Positions 44,428 through 53,124 of a DNA stretch of 64,000 nt are shown here, in pieces. The stretch lies in NCBI RefSeq assembly GCF_024400215.1, contig NZ_CP053748.1, positions 310,001-374,000 on the forward strand, given 5' to 3'. The DNA is from Massilia sp. erpn (lineage in GTDB: Bacteria; Pseudomonadota; Gammaproteobacteria; Burkholderiales; Burkholderiaceae_D). How positions within the stretch are numbered: the first letter of the stretch is position 1; every line of letters begins with the position of its first letter. The position numbers and the translations under genes were made by a program. Below the pieces are notes generated by a model, which did no database searches, was not told the DNA's origin, and worked only from the letters and a program-made list of their open reading frames with translations.

Positions 44428-45321
44428 TTACACTGCGCTTGCGCGCGCGGCTTGCAAACCGTCAGTAACATCAGTGTACCTCAGGCGCACGCCAAGTTCA
44501 GTCTTTAGCCGCTTGTTGCGCAAACGCCGCGATTCCGACATGAACGACAGCAAGGCCGGCGATACCGCCGCCGTCAGCGCCGCGCGTTCCAGCCGGGGCG
44601 GACGCGGCAGACCGAACACGTCGGCTACTGCATCAAAATACTCCCCCATCTTCATACTGCTGTCATCCACGGCGTGATAAACCCGGCCCGGCTGGCCATG
44701 TTGCAGCGCGCGTACAACAATTTGCGCCAGATCATCGGCATGGATATGGTTGGTATACACATCCTGTTCCGCCAGCAAGGCCGGCGTGCCGTCCCGCAGG
44801 CGCTTGAGCGGCAGCCGGTCGGCCGCATAAATGCCCGGCACGCGCAGGATGCTGACCCGGCCGCCGCGCCGCCGGGCCCAGGCGCGCAGTACCTGCTCGG
44901 CGTCGACGCGGCGCAGCGCGCGCGCATTGCGCGGCGCCACCGGGCGCGTTTCATCGAACAGCGCGCCGCCGCAATCGCCATACACGCCGGTGGTGCTGAT
45001 ATACACCAGCTGGGCCGCCGGCGGCAGCACGGCCGCCAGGCGCCGCGTGCGGCGGTCGAGCTTGCCCTCGGTCTGCGGCGGCGCCAGATGCACGATGCGC
45101 GGCGCCAGTCCCGCCAGGCGGCGCAGCGTGGCCGGCTGGTCGAGATCGGCAACGATGGGCACGGCACCGGCGGCGCGCAATTCGGCGCAGCGCTCCGGCT
45201 GGCTGGTCACGGCAAATACGCGATAGCGCTGGCGCAGCAGCGGCAGCAGGCGCATGCCGACATCGCCGCAGCCCAGAATCAGCAGGCGCGGCAGCTTGAG
45301 AATTGGTTTTCTGGTTTTCAT
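44428..45321 (-). CDS. NAD-dependent epimerase/dehydratase (YeeZ-like SDR)
   Basis: A 297-residue extended-SDR protein. The Rossmann motif is ILGCGDVGMRLLPLL, and the catalytic YISTTGVYGDCGGALFDETR carries the S/T-YxxxK type region of YeeZ/YcfH-like proteins. The C-domain contains IHADDLAQIVVRAL. It is probably a nucleoside-sugar or isoprenoid epimerase of unknown substrate. Start at MKTRKPILK; the frame is open further upstream without support. Confidence 0.85.
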   Translation of the reverse strand: MKTRKPILKLPRLLILGCGDVGMRLLPLLRQRYRVFAVTSQPERCAELRAAGAVPIVADLDQPATLRRLAGLAPRIVHLAPPQTEGKLDRRTRRLAAVLPPAAQLVYISTTGVYGDCGGALFDETRPVAPRNARALRRVDAEQVLRAWARRRGGRVSILRVPGIYAADRLPLKRLRDGTPALLAEQDVYTNHIHADDLAQIVVRALQHGQPGRVYHAVDDSSMKMGEYFDAVADVFGLPRPPRLERAALTAAVSPALLSFMSESRRLRNKRLKTELGVRLRYTDVTDGLQAARASAV

Positions 45322-45464
45322 AGCCGCGATTGTAGGGCGGGCGCGGAAAACGCGCTGGCGCAGCCAGCTAGGCCGCAAGAAAGGGGTAGTGTAGAATACC
45401 CTGGTCGTTCGCTTGAAAACACCATAAGAATCAAAAGCTTATCCTGCCAATTGCCCCCACCAAT

Positions 45465-46490
45465 ATGACTTTCCAGATTACCGTTCAGCCCAGCGGCCAT
45501 CAATTCACCTGTGACGAAGACGAAACCGTGCTGGCCGCCGCCATGCGCGCCGGCGTCGGCCTGCCATATGGCTGCAAAAACGGCGCCTGCAGCTCCTGCA
45601 AGGGCAAGGTCTTGTCCGGTTCCGTGAGCCACAAGCCGCACCAGCAACGCGCCCTGCCGCCGGAAGAAGAAGAAAAAGGCGTCTCCCTGTTCTGCTGCGC
45701 CGTACCGCATTCCGACCTGGTACTGGAAGCCCGCGAAGTCGCAGGCAGCAGCGACTACCCGATCAAGAAAATGCCTTCGCGCGTGGCGACCATGGAAAAA
45801 GTGGCGCCGGACGTGATCGTGATCTCGCTGCAGCTGCCGGCCAACGAAGCACTCAAATACCGCGCCGGCCAGTACATCGAATTCATGCTGCGCGACGGCA
45901 AACGCCGCAGCTACAGCATGGCGACCGCGCCCGACAACGGCCCGATCACCCTGCACATCCGGCATATGCCGGGCGGCCTGTTCACCGACCAGGTCTTCAG
46001 CACCATGAAGGAGCGCGACATCCTGCGTTTTGAAGGCCCGCTCGGCACCTTCTTCGTGCGCGAAGATTCGGACAAGCCCATGGTCTTCCTCGCTTCCGGC
46101 ACCGGCTTCGCGCCGATCAAGGCCATTGTCGAGGAAATGCAGCGCGCCAAATCCTCGCGCCCAATGACCCTGTACTGGGGCGGCCGCCGTCCGCAGGACC
46201 TGTATATGGATGCGCTATGCCGCCAATGGGCCAGCGCAATGCCCAACTTCACCTACGTGCCGGTGGTATCGAATGCGCTGCCGGAAGACGGCTGGAGCGG
46301 CCGCACCGGCTTCGTGCACCAGGCCGTGATGGCCGACCTGCCCGATATGTCAGGCTACCAGGTGTATGCCTGCGGCGCGCCGATCGTGGTCGATAGCGCC
46401 AAGCGCGACTTCGTCGCCCAATGCCAGCTGCCGGACGAAGAGTTCTACGCCGACGCCTTCACCAGCGAAGCCGACCTGGCCAAGCCGTAA
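45465..46490 (+). CDS. Ferredoxin reductase-like (CDP-6-deoxy-delta-3,4-glucoseen reductase family)
   Basis: A 341-residue flavo-iron-sulfur reductase. An N-terminal plant-type 2Fe-2S domain has LPYGCKNGACSSCKGKVLSG and a fourth Cys in SLFCCAVPHS. The FAD domain contains KRRSYSMATAPDN, and the NAD domain MVFLASGTGFAPIKAIVEEM with a YACGAPIVVDSAKRDFV end. It resembles AscD/RfbI and CDP-6-deoxyglucoseen reductases, which are often generic reductases in Betaproteobacteria. No deoxysugar genes are nearby, so that name only marks the family. Confidence 0.88.
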   Translation: MTFQITVQPSGHQFTCDEDETVLAAAMRAGVGLPYGCKNGACSSCKGKVLSGSVSHKPHQQRALPPEEEEKGVSLFCCAVPHSDLVLEAREVAGSSDYPIKKMPSRVATMEKVAPDVIVISLQLPANEALKYRAGQYIEFMLRDGKRRSYSMATAPDNGPITLHIRHMPGGLFTDQVFSTMKERDILRFEGPLGTFFVREDSDKPMVFLASGTGFAPIKAIVEEMQRAKSSRPMTLYWGGRRPQDLYMDALCRQWASAMPNFTYVPVVSNALPEDGWSGRTGFVHQAVMADLPDMSGYQVYACGAPIVVDSAKRDFVAQCQLPDEEFYADAFTSEADLAKP

Positions 46491-46593
46491 GCATCCCGCC
46501 CCCGTCCGCCATCGTCCGCTGGCGGGCGGCGGCGGACGGGACGTGTTTCACCGCATGCAGGCCACGCCTGCATGCCGCCACAACGTCCGCCCC

Positions 46594-47829
46594 ATGTCAC
46601 TGCTCTCCGAATCACACGGCTTCAGCGTCCTCAAACACCGCAACTTCGCTTTCTATCTTTCCGCCCGCATCCTCGGCACGCTGGCCGTGCAGATGCAAAG
46701 CGTCGCCATCGGCTGGCAGATGTATGCGATGACGCACAATCTGTTCTACCTGGGCCTGATCGGCCTCGCGCAGTTCGCGCCCTTCCTGCTGCTGATCCTG
46801 TACGCCGGCCATGCGGCCGACCGCCATAACCGCCGCAGCATCATCATCTGCTGCATGGGTGCGCAGCTGCTGTGCGGCTTGCTGCTGCTGGCCTTTACCT
46901 ACAGCGGCATGAGCGCCGTCTGGCCGGTGTTCGCCGTACTGCTGCTGTTCGGCAGCGCGCGCGCCTTCATGAGTCCCGCCACGCAAGCGGTGCTGGTGAA
47001 TATGGTGCCGCAGGAATCGTTCAGCAAAGCGGTGGCGCTGAGCAGCTCCAGCTTCCACGTGGCGGTGATCCTCGGTCCCACGCTGGGCGGTCTGCTGTAT
47101 ATCGCCGGCCCGGGCGCGGTATATCTAAGCGCCACGCTGCTGCTGGTGGCGGCCGTGCTGCTGATGGCCGCCACCCGTCCCGCGCCGCAGGTGCGCAGCA
47201 AGGAACCGGCCAGCTGGCACAGCGTGCTGGAAGGCCTGCGCTTCGTCTTCTCGCGCCCCGTGATGCTGGGCGCCATCTCGCTCGACCTGTTCGCCGTGCT
47301 GTTCGGCGGCGCCACCGCCCTGCTGCCGGCGCTGGCGCATGACGTGCTGCACACAGGCCCCAGTGGCCTCGGCCTGCTGCGCACCGCGCCGGCCATCGGC
47401 GCGGCATTGTGCTCGGTGACGCTGGCCTTCATCCCCATCACGCGCCGCGTCGGCATCTGGATGTTCGGCGGCGTGGCAGTGTTCGGTGCCGGCACCATCG
47501 TGCTCGGCGCGACCAGCAGTTTTGCCGTCGCGCTGGGCGCCCTGCTGCTGATGGGCGCGGGCGATATGATCAGCGTCTATGTGCGGCACCTGCTGGTGCA
47601 GTTCGAAACGCCGGACGCGATACGGGGCCGCGTCAGCGCCGTCAACGCCGTCTTTATCGGCGCCTCCAATGAGCTGGGCGAGTTCGAATCGGGCCTGACG
47701 GCAGGCTGGTTCGGACTGACGCGCGCCGTCATCTTCGGCGGCGCCGCCACCTTGCTGGTGACCGGGCTGTGGGCCTGGCGTTTTCCCGTACTGTCACGCA
47801 TGGACCGCTTTCCCCACCATAAAGTGTAA
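46594..47829 (+). CDS. MFS transporter (EntS-like)
   Basis: A 411-residue transporter. The start is the MSLLSESHGFSVLKHRNFAF frame. The first helices include AFYLSARILGTLAVQMQSVA and the loop YAGHAADRHNRRSIIICC (MFS signature), with GDMISVYVRHLLVQFETPDA and a C-terminal LSRMDRFPHHKV. It is typical of EntS-like MFS exporters. Its start lies about 100 bases after the reductase gene, and upstream reading frames into that gap are not supported. Confidence 0.88.
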   Translation: MSLLSESHGFSVLKHRNFAFYLSARILGTLAVQMQSVAIGWQMYAMTHNLFYLGLIGLAQFAPFLLLILYAGHAADRHNRRSIIICCMGAQLLCGLLLLAFTYSGMSAVWPVFAVLLLFGSARAFMSPATQAVLVNMVPQESFSKAVALSSSSFHVAVILGPTLGGLLYIAGPGAVYLSATLLLVAAVLLMAATRPAPQVRSKEPASWHSVLEGLRFVFSRPVMLGAISLDLFAVLFGGATALLPALAHDVLHTGPSGLGLLRTAPAIGAALCSVTLAFIPITRRVGIWMFGGVAVFGAGTIVLGATSSFAVALGALLLMGAGDMISVYVRHLLVQFETPDAIRGRVSAVNAVFIGASNELGEFESGLTAGWFGLTRAVIFGGAATLLVTGLWAWRFPVLSRMDRFPHHKV

Positions 47830-47841
47830 GATTGGCACGCT

Positions 47842-48501
47842 ATGCGCCTACCCGCTCATCATTTCATCCGCAGCCGCCCGCACCTCAGCCTGGCCATTGC
47901 GCTTGGCGCGGTGGCCGGCCTGCTGCTGCCGTCCGCCTGGACGCTGCTGACACGCCTGCTCGGCGCCTGGAATGTGGCGGTGTGGGCCTATCTGCTGACC
48001 ATGATGTGGATGATGGCGCGCGCCGACTACCGCAAGGTGCGCCGCATCGCCGCCGCCCAGGATGAGAATGCGGCGGTGATACTGCTGACCCTCTGCGTGG
48101 CCGCCTGCATGAGTCTTGCCGCCATCAGTTCGGAGCTGGCGGCCGTGAAAGACCTGCCGCAAGGCGAGCGTCCGCTGCACTATGCTTTTGCGGTCCTGAC
48201 CCTGCTCGGCTCCTGGTTCCTGGTGGGCATGCTGTTCTGCAGCCACTACGCCCACCTTTACTACAATGCCCCGACTGCGCGGCGTCCGCTGCAATTTCCC
48301 GACCACGATTGCCAGCCCAATTACTGGGACTTCCTTTACTTCTCCTTCACCATCGCGGTGGCGGCGCAGACCTCGGACGTGTGCGTGCAATCGCAGTCGC
48401 TGCGCAAGCTGGTGCTGGGGCAATCGGTGCTCAGTTTCTTCTTTAACCTCGTTATATTGGGGCTGTCCGTGAATATTGCAGCCTCAATGTTGAATAGTTG
48501 A
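47842..48501 (+). CDS. DUF1345 family membrane protein
   Basis: A 219-residue integral membrane protein, about five or six helices, with the DUF1345 patterns WAYLLTMMWMMARADYRKVR and YWDFLYFSFTIAVAAQTSDV. The N-terminus has a positively charged start MRLPAHHFIRSRPHL. It lies 12 bases after the MFS gene on the same strand and may be in one unit. Function unknown. Confidence 0.88.
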   Translation: MRLPAHHFIRSRPHLSLAIALGAVAGLLLPSAWTLLTRLLGAWNVAVWAYLLTMMWMMARADYRKVRRIAAAQDENAAVILLTLCVAACMSLAAISSELAAVKDLPQGERPLHYAFAVLTLLGSWFLVGMLFCSHYAHLYYNAPTARRPLQFPDHDCQPNYWDFLYFSFTIAVAAQTSDVCVQSQSLRKLVLGQSVLSFFFNLVILGLSVNIAASMLNS

Positions 48502-48592
48502 GTAATCCGCTGCGCTACCCTGCAAGTTCGGCCAAAAGGAGTAAGATGGAATCGCGTTGATACGCGACTTGATGAACAAACGGGAGCAGCAA

Positions 48593-48946
48593 ATGCAAAT
48601 CCATGTGAACACCGATAAAACCATCGAACGTCATGCAGGTCTGGACGACCATGTACACAATGTCGTCAGCACTGCGCTCAACCGGTTCGGCGAACACATT
48701 AGCCGTGTCGAAGTTCACCTCAGTAATAACAATGCGCAAAAATCGGCCGATGGCGAAATCCGCTGCACGATCGAAGCGCGCCTCAATGGCTACCAGCCGA
48801 TTGCCGTCAGCGATCATGACGCCACCCTGCACCAATCCATCGGCGGCGCGGTGGAAAAGCTGAAACGCTCGGTCGACAGCACCCTGGGGCGCCTGTACGA
48901 CAAGCGTCACGCGACGCCGGACTTCGTCGAGGACCAGGCTGAGTAA
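48593..48946 (+). CDS. HPF/RaiA-family ribosome-associated protein
   Basis: A 117-residue ribosome hibernation-type protein, MQIHVNTDKTIERHAGLDDH, then NNNAQKSADGEIRCTIEARL and the basic RSVDSTLGRLYDKRHA. It is a short-form protein that lacks the long HPF C-terminal domain. GGGAG precedes the ATG; a farther upstream frame start is not supported. Such proteins bind the 30S decoding centre in stress. It stands alone with its own terminator. Confidence 0.85.
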   Translation: MQIHVNTDKTIERHAGLDDHVHNVVSTALNRFGEHISRVEVHLSNNNAQKSADGEIRCTIEARLNGYQPIAVSDHDATLHQSIGGAVEKLKRSVDSTLGRLYDKRHATPDFVEDQAE

Positions 48947-48967
48947 GCAGGCAAGTAGTCAGCAAGC

Positions 48968-48997
48968 AGGCGCCGGCAACGGCGCCTTTTGTTTTTT
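48968..48997 (+). terminator. Terminator after the HPF-like gene
   Basis: AGGCGCC, loop GGCAAC, GGCGCCT followed by TTTGTTTTTTT. Confidence 0.85.
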
Positions 48998-49007
48998 TAT
49001 GGGCCGC

Positions 49008-49784
49008 TTATGCGCCCAGGCCGCGCAGATAGCGCAAGCCCTGCAAGGCGCGGCTGCCATACCAGGACATCATTTCCCCATCCACCAGCTGCACCGGTTT
49101 GCCGATCTGCTTTTCCAGCGCATCCGCATGCGCCTCGGTGAAGCGGTAAGGCTCGGACGAGAGCAGCACCTGGTCGATCTGCGCCAGCAGCTCCGGCGTC
49201 CAGTCGAAACGCGGATAGCGCGCCGCGCCCAGATCGGGAATGCGCCAGCCGATCTGCTCCAGCATGCGGGCGATATAGGTCTCGCGCGAAACACTCATCC
49301 ACGGATCCTGCCAGATGCAGTACAGCACGCGCTGCGGCGGACCTTTCGGCGCGGCCTGCAAAGCGGCATATTCGGCGGCGAAGGCGGCGCACCACTCCTC
49401 GGCGGCCTGCTCCGCGCAAAATACGCCGCCCATCAGGCGCGCCAGTTCCAGGTTATCAAGCGGCTGCAGCGGATGCGTGACCACGATGTGCGGCACGAAT
49501 TCAGCCAGCTTTTCCACCGTGGGCTTTTCGTTCTCGTCGATATTCACCACCAGATGGCTGGGCGCCAGCTTGCGGATCTTGTCGAAATTAACATCCTTGG
49601 TGCCGCCGATTTTGGGAATCGCCTGCACCACCTCGGCCGGATGGATACAGAAGCCGGTGCGGCCCACCAGTTTTTGGCTCAGTCCCAGATCGCACAGCAG
49701 CTCGGTGATCGATGGCACAAGTGAAACAATGCGGGCATCGGGAGCGGGCGCATGTTCGCGGCCCAGGGCATCGGTGAAGGTCAT
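49008..49784 (-). CDS. BtuF-like cobalamin/metal-chelate-binding protein without signal peptide
   Basis: A 258-residue helical-backbone metal receptor protein: DARIVSLVPSITELLCDLGL, VGRTGFCIHPAEVVQAIPKI, GGTKDVNFDKIRKLAPSHLV, then CIWQDPWMSVSRETYIARML. This matches the periplasmic binding protein BtuF family, but there is no signal peptide or lipobox, so it may be cytoplasmic. The start is placed at MTFTDALGR; an alternative GTG lies at 49826. No ABC transporter genes are adjacent. It is divergent from the diguanylate cyclase gene. Confidence 0.82.
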   Translation of the reverse strand: MTFTDALGREHAPAPDARIVSLVPSITELLCDLGLSQKLVGRTGFCIHPAEVVQAIPKIGGTKDVNFDKIRKLAPSHLVVNIDENEKPTVEKLAEFVPHIVVTHPLQPLDNLELARLMGGVFCAEQAAEEWCAAFAAEYAALQAAPKGPPQRVLYCIWQDPWMSVSRETYIARMLEQIGWRIPDLGAARYPRFDWTPELLAQIDQVLLSSEPYRFTEAHADALEKQIGKPVQLVDGEMMSWYGSRALQGLRYLRGLGA

Positions 49785-49843
49785 CTGTCGCGCGGTATCG
49801 AATGTTGGTGCGGTATTGAAACACACCCGGCGGCGATTGCGCT

Positions 49844-50857
49844 ATGATTGCCTGTGAGCATTCCGCACATCGAAAGCCTAACTTGAAACAGATCAGTACC
49901 TTCGGCGCTTCTGCCTGGCAGATCGGCGAACTCCATTTGTTCCGCGACGCCGATCCCAAGCAGCTCGCCCCGCTGCTGAGCGCCTGCCCCGTGGTGCAGG
50001 TGGAGCAAGGCGAAACGGTGTCGGACCTGCATTGCGCCCGCCTCTACATCGTGCTGCGCGGCGCGCTGGCCGTGGGCGCCGACACCCGCACCGGCATGGC
50101 CGACGGCACCATCAGCAAGGTGCTGCCCGGCGAGAGCGTGGGTGAACAGTCGGTGCTTGACGAGGAAGCCAATCTGAATCCCATCGTGGCCATGGAACAG
50201 AGCGAGCTGCTGCAAATCGAAGCGGCTACCGTCTGGCGCCTGATCGACGAATCGAACGGCGTGGCGCGCAATCTTCTGCGCCTGTTGTCCTTCCGCATCC
50301 GCGCCGCCAATGCCCAGCTGCGGCGGCGCCAGAAGCTGGGCGAATTCTACCGCCAGCTGTCGATGGTCGACGGCCTCACCAGCCTGTATAACCGCGCCTG
50401 GCTCAACGACCTGCTGCCGACCATGGTGGCCTCGGCCCACGACACGCAGGCGCCGCTGTCGCTGGTGATGATCGATATCGACCACTTCAAGAAGTTCAAC
50501 GATAGCCACGGCCACTTGCAGGGCGACCAGGCGCTGCGCACGGCGGCCCAGGTGCTGAGCGGCGCGCTGCGTCCTTCCGACTGTGCGGTGCGCTATGGCG
50601 GGGAAGAGATGATGGTGATTCTGCCGAATACCAGCATCGGCCTGGCGCAATCGGTGGCCGAGCGCCTGTGCGAACGCATGCGCCAGGCGGTGGTGTTTGG
50701 CGATATGCGCCTGCCGCTGCCGCATATCACGGCATCGTTCGGCGTGGCGGCCCTGCAGCCGGGCCAGGATGAGCAGGCCCTGATCGCCGCCGCCGACGCG
50801 GCCCTGTACCGCGCCAAGGAAACGGGACGCAACCGGGTGGCGGTGGCCGCAGCCTGA
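49844..50857 (+). CDS. Diguanylate cyclase with N-terminal cyclic-nucleotide-binding domain
   Basis: A 337-residue protein. A cNMP-binding beta-roll covers about residues 30-150 (LYIVLRGALAVGADTRTGMA, SKVLPGESVGEQSVLDEEAN). A GGDEF domain follows with DGLTSLYNRAWL, DIDHFKKFNDSHGHLQGDQA and GGEEM at 252-256 in place of GG(D/E)EF. An RxxD inhibitory site (RPSD, 243-246) is 5 residues upstream, so feedback control by c-di-GMP is expected. The replaced F may affect activity. cAMP-type sensing to c-di-GMP output is the implied role. Confidence 0.9.
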   Translation: MIACEHSAHRKPNLKQISTFGASAWQIGELHLFRDADPKQLAPLLSACPVVQVEQGETVSDLHCARLYIVLRGALAVGADTRTGMADGTISKVLPGESVGEQSVLDEEANLNPIVAMEQSELLQIEAATVWRLIDESNGVARNLLRLLSFRIRAANAQLRRRQKLGEFYRQLSMVDGLTSLYNRAWLNDLLPTMVASAHDTQAPLSLVMIDIDHFKKFNDSHGHLQGDQALRTAAQVLSGALRPSDCAVRYGGEEMMVILPNTSIGLAQSVAERLCERMRQAVVFGDMRLPLPHITASFGVAALQPGQDEQALIAAADAALYRAKETGRNRVAVAAA

Positions 50858-50861
50858 ATCC

Positions 50862-51479
50862 TTACGCGGCCTTGGCAGCCTTGCCGCTGTCCTGCGTCGA
50901 TGCCGTCTGCGTAGTGGGCTTGGTGGGCGGCGTCTGCTCCGGCTTCTCGGCATTGGCGGCGCGGCGGCTGGAGACGAAATCGGCATAGCCCTTCTGCACC
51001 AGCTCATAGGTCTTGTCGATATTGGCGGAGATATCGCCGCCCAGCACTTTCAAGCCCTGTAGAATATCGCGCGCTTCCTTGAAGCCTTTTTCGAAGCCGC
51101 CCTTGATGGTATCCATGAACTTGTCCAGCGCCTCGTCCTCGCCCAGGGTGGGATTCTGCTTCTTGTAAGCGTCGAAGAAACCGGTGGACAGCGAGACGAT
51201 GCGGCCCGCCGTGCCTTCCGGCGTATTGTCCTGCGAGACCGCGTTCTGCACCGCGTTCTCGCCGTAATCGGCCTTCAGCGCCTCGTTGATGCTGGTGAGC
51301 GCCGATTTATAGACCAGGGCCAGCGGATCGTTCTGCGAACCGATGGACACCGACAGCGAAGCTTGCAGAATATTCGCATTCATCTGCAATTTCGCCTTAT
51401 TGGCCGGCGTGACCGAAGCGTCGGAACCGGTACCCGCCACCGTATTGCTGCGGGTATTCAGGGAAACAGGATTTGACAC
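50862..51479 (-). CDS. DUF5610 domain protein
   Basis: A 205-residue protein of the DUF5610 group. The start is taken as GTG at 51479 because a strong AAGGAGGT site lies just upstream; a longer frame starting at 51512 includes that site and is unlikely. Seen are PLALVYKSALTSINEALKAD, GTAGRIVSLSTGFFDAYKKQ and DKFMDTIKGGFEKGFKEARD. The tail is low complexity (KPTTQTASTQDSGKAAKAA). No signal peptide is seen. It is convergent with the diguanylate cyclase gene and 50 bases from the divergent sbcB gene. Confidence 0.8.
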   Translation of the reverse strand: MSNPVSLNTRSNTVAGTGSDASVTPANKAKLQMNANILQASLSVSIGSQNDPLALVYKSALTSINEALKADYGENAVQNAVSQDNTPEGTAGRIVSLSTGFFDAYKKQNPTLGEDEALDKFMDTIKGGFEKGFKEARDILQGLKVLGGDISANIDKTYELVQKGYADFVSSRRAANAEKPEQTPPTKPTTQTASTQDSGKAAKAA

Positions 51480-51529
51480 AATAGACCTCCTTGCTTCAGC
51501 ATGCGACAACAAGAACCACTTTGCAAAAT

Positions 51530-52975
51530 ATGAGCAACCACACCTTCCTCTGGCACGATTACGAAACCTTTGGCATCGTGCCGCGCCGCGACCGTCCCGC
51601 CCAATTCGCCGCCATCCGCACCGACGCCGAACTCAATGAAATCGGCGAGCCGATCATGCTGTTCTGCCAGCCCGCCAGCGACTACCTGCCCGACCCGCAA
51701 TCCTGCCTGATCACCGGCATCACGCCCCAGCAATGCCTGGAACAGGGCGTGCCGGAGCACCGTTTCGCCGCCGTCATCGAAGAGGCGTTTTCCCAGCCCG
51801 GCACCATCGGCGTCGGCTACAACACCATCCGCTTCGACGACGAAGTGACGCGCTTCCTGTTCTGGCGCAACCTCATCGACCCTTACGCCCGCGAATGGCA
51901 GAACCAGTGCGGCCGCTGGGATCTGCTGGACGTGGTGCGCATGTGCTACGCGCTGCGCCCGGAGGGCATCGAATGGCCGAAGCACGAAGATGGCCGTCCC
52001 AGCTTCAAGCTCGAACACCTGAGCAAGGCCAATGGCCTGGCGCACGAAGCGGCGCACGATGCGCTATCCGACGTGCGCGCCACCATCGCCCTGGCCCGCC
52101 TGATCCGTCAACAGCAGCCCAAGCTCTTCGACTTCTGCCTGGCCCTGCACAAGAAGGATCGCGTGGCCGAGGAAATCGGCATGCACCTGCCGCCGGCCCA
52201 GCGCCAGCCCTTCCTGCACGTCTCGGGCATGTTCCCGGCCGAGCGCGGCTGCCTGGCCCTGGTCTGGCCGCTGGCGCCCCACCCCAGCAACAAAAACGAA
52301 GTCCTTGTATGGGATTGTAGCTTCGATCCGGGCGAATTGTTCAATCTGGATGCCGAAACCGTCCGTCTGCGCCTGTTCAGCCGCAGCGCCGACCTGCCGG
52401 AAGGCATGACCCGCCTGCCGATCAAGAGCGTGCACCTGAACAAATCGCCCATGCTCGTTAGCAATTTGAAAACCTTGACGCCGCAGATGGCCGCGCGCTG
52501 GGGGCTCGACCTGGAACAAGGCCGCAACCACGCCCAGCTCGCTGCAGCGGGACCGGATTTATCGGCACTGTGGGCCGAAGTCTTCCAGCGCGCCGCATCC
52601 GAAGCGGCCGATGTGGATGAAGACCTGTACGGCGGCTTCGTCGGCAATAACGACCGCCGCCTGCTTGAAACGCTGCGCAAGCAAAAGCCCGAGCAGTTGG
52701 CCACCGCCACCGCCCACTTCCAGGACGATCGCCTGAGCGAGCTACTGTTCCGCTACCGCGCCCGCAACTTCCCCCACACCCTCAGCGAGGAAGAACAGGA
52801 ACACTGGGAACAGCACCGCGCCGCCCGCCTGTTCGAAGGCGAAGCCGGCGCGCGCACGGTCGAGCAGCTTTTCATGGAAGTCGACCAGTTGTCAGAGACC
52901 GCCGACGAGCGCGGTGAAGAAATCCTCGGCGCCCTCTACGACTACGCCGAAATGATCGCCCCCCAGCGCTACTAA
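51530..52975 (+). CDS. sbcB: Exodeoxyribonuclease I
   Basis: A 481-residue DEDDh 3-prime to 5-prime exonuclease. The first motif is FLWHDYETFGIVPRRDRPAQ (Asp, Glu), the second GVGYNTIRFDDEV and the third AAHDALSDVRATIALARL. The C-terminal SH3-like and helical parts contain PMLVSNLKTLTPQMAARWGL and RYRARNFPHTLSEEEQEHWE. It degrades single-stranded DNA in repair. Start at MSNHTFLW. It is convergent with pyrF, and palindromic repeats fill the gap between them. Confidence 0.95.
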   Translation: MSNHTFLWHDYETFGIVPRRDRPAQFAAIRTDAELNEIGEPIMLFCQPASDYLPDPQSCLITGITPQQCLEQGVPEHRFAAVIEEAFSQPGTIGVGYNTIRFDDEVTRFLFWRNLIDPYAREWQNQCGRWDLLDVVRMCYALRPEGIEWPKHEDGRPSFKLEHLSKANGLAHEAAHDALSDVRATIALARLIRQQQPKLFDFCLALHKKDRVAEEIGMHLPPAQRQPFLHVSGMFPAERGCLALVWPLAPHPSNKNEVLVWDCSFDPGELFNLDAETVRLRLFSRSADLPEGMTRLPIKSVHLNKSPMLVSNLKTLTPQMAARWGLDLEQGRNHAQLAAAGPDLSALWAEVFQRAASEAADVDEDLYGGFVGNNDRRLLETLRKQKPEQLATATAHFQDDRLSELLFRYRARNFPHTLSEEEQEHWEQHRAARLFEGEAGARTVEQLFMEVDQLSETADERGEEILGALYDYAEMIAPQRY

Positions 52976-53001
52976 GCCCCTACGTTTGACCTACCGCAAA
53001 C

Positions 53002-53097
53002 AATGTCCAACCCTGGTGTCAGGCACCAGAGTCGGACATTCTTTGATCTTGCTCAAGAAATGTCCTACCTTGGTGCCTGACACCAGGGTGGGACATT
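53002..53097. repeat. Intergenic palindromic repeat, two tandem copies
   Basis: Two 39-base palindromes related to the one at 31631-31669. The first (53002-53040) has loop TCAGG and two mismatches in the stem. The second (53059-53097) has loop CCTGA and two changes that still allow G-U pairing. The loops are reverse complements, so the two are in opposite orientation. They lie between the convergent sbcB and pyrF genes. Confidence 0.85.
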
Positions 53098-53124
53098 CTT
53101 TGATTTGGCGCAAACGCGCTGTGC

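Noticed and set aside
51480..51512. Upstream ATG start for the DUF5610 gene
   Set aside because: This start would place the AAGGAGGT ribosome site inside the coding frame; the GTG at 51479 is spaced properly after it.
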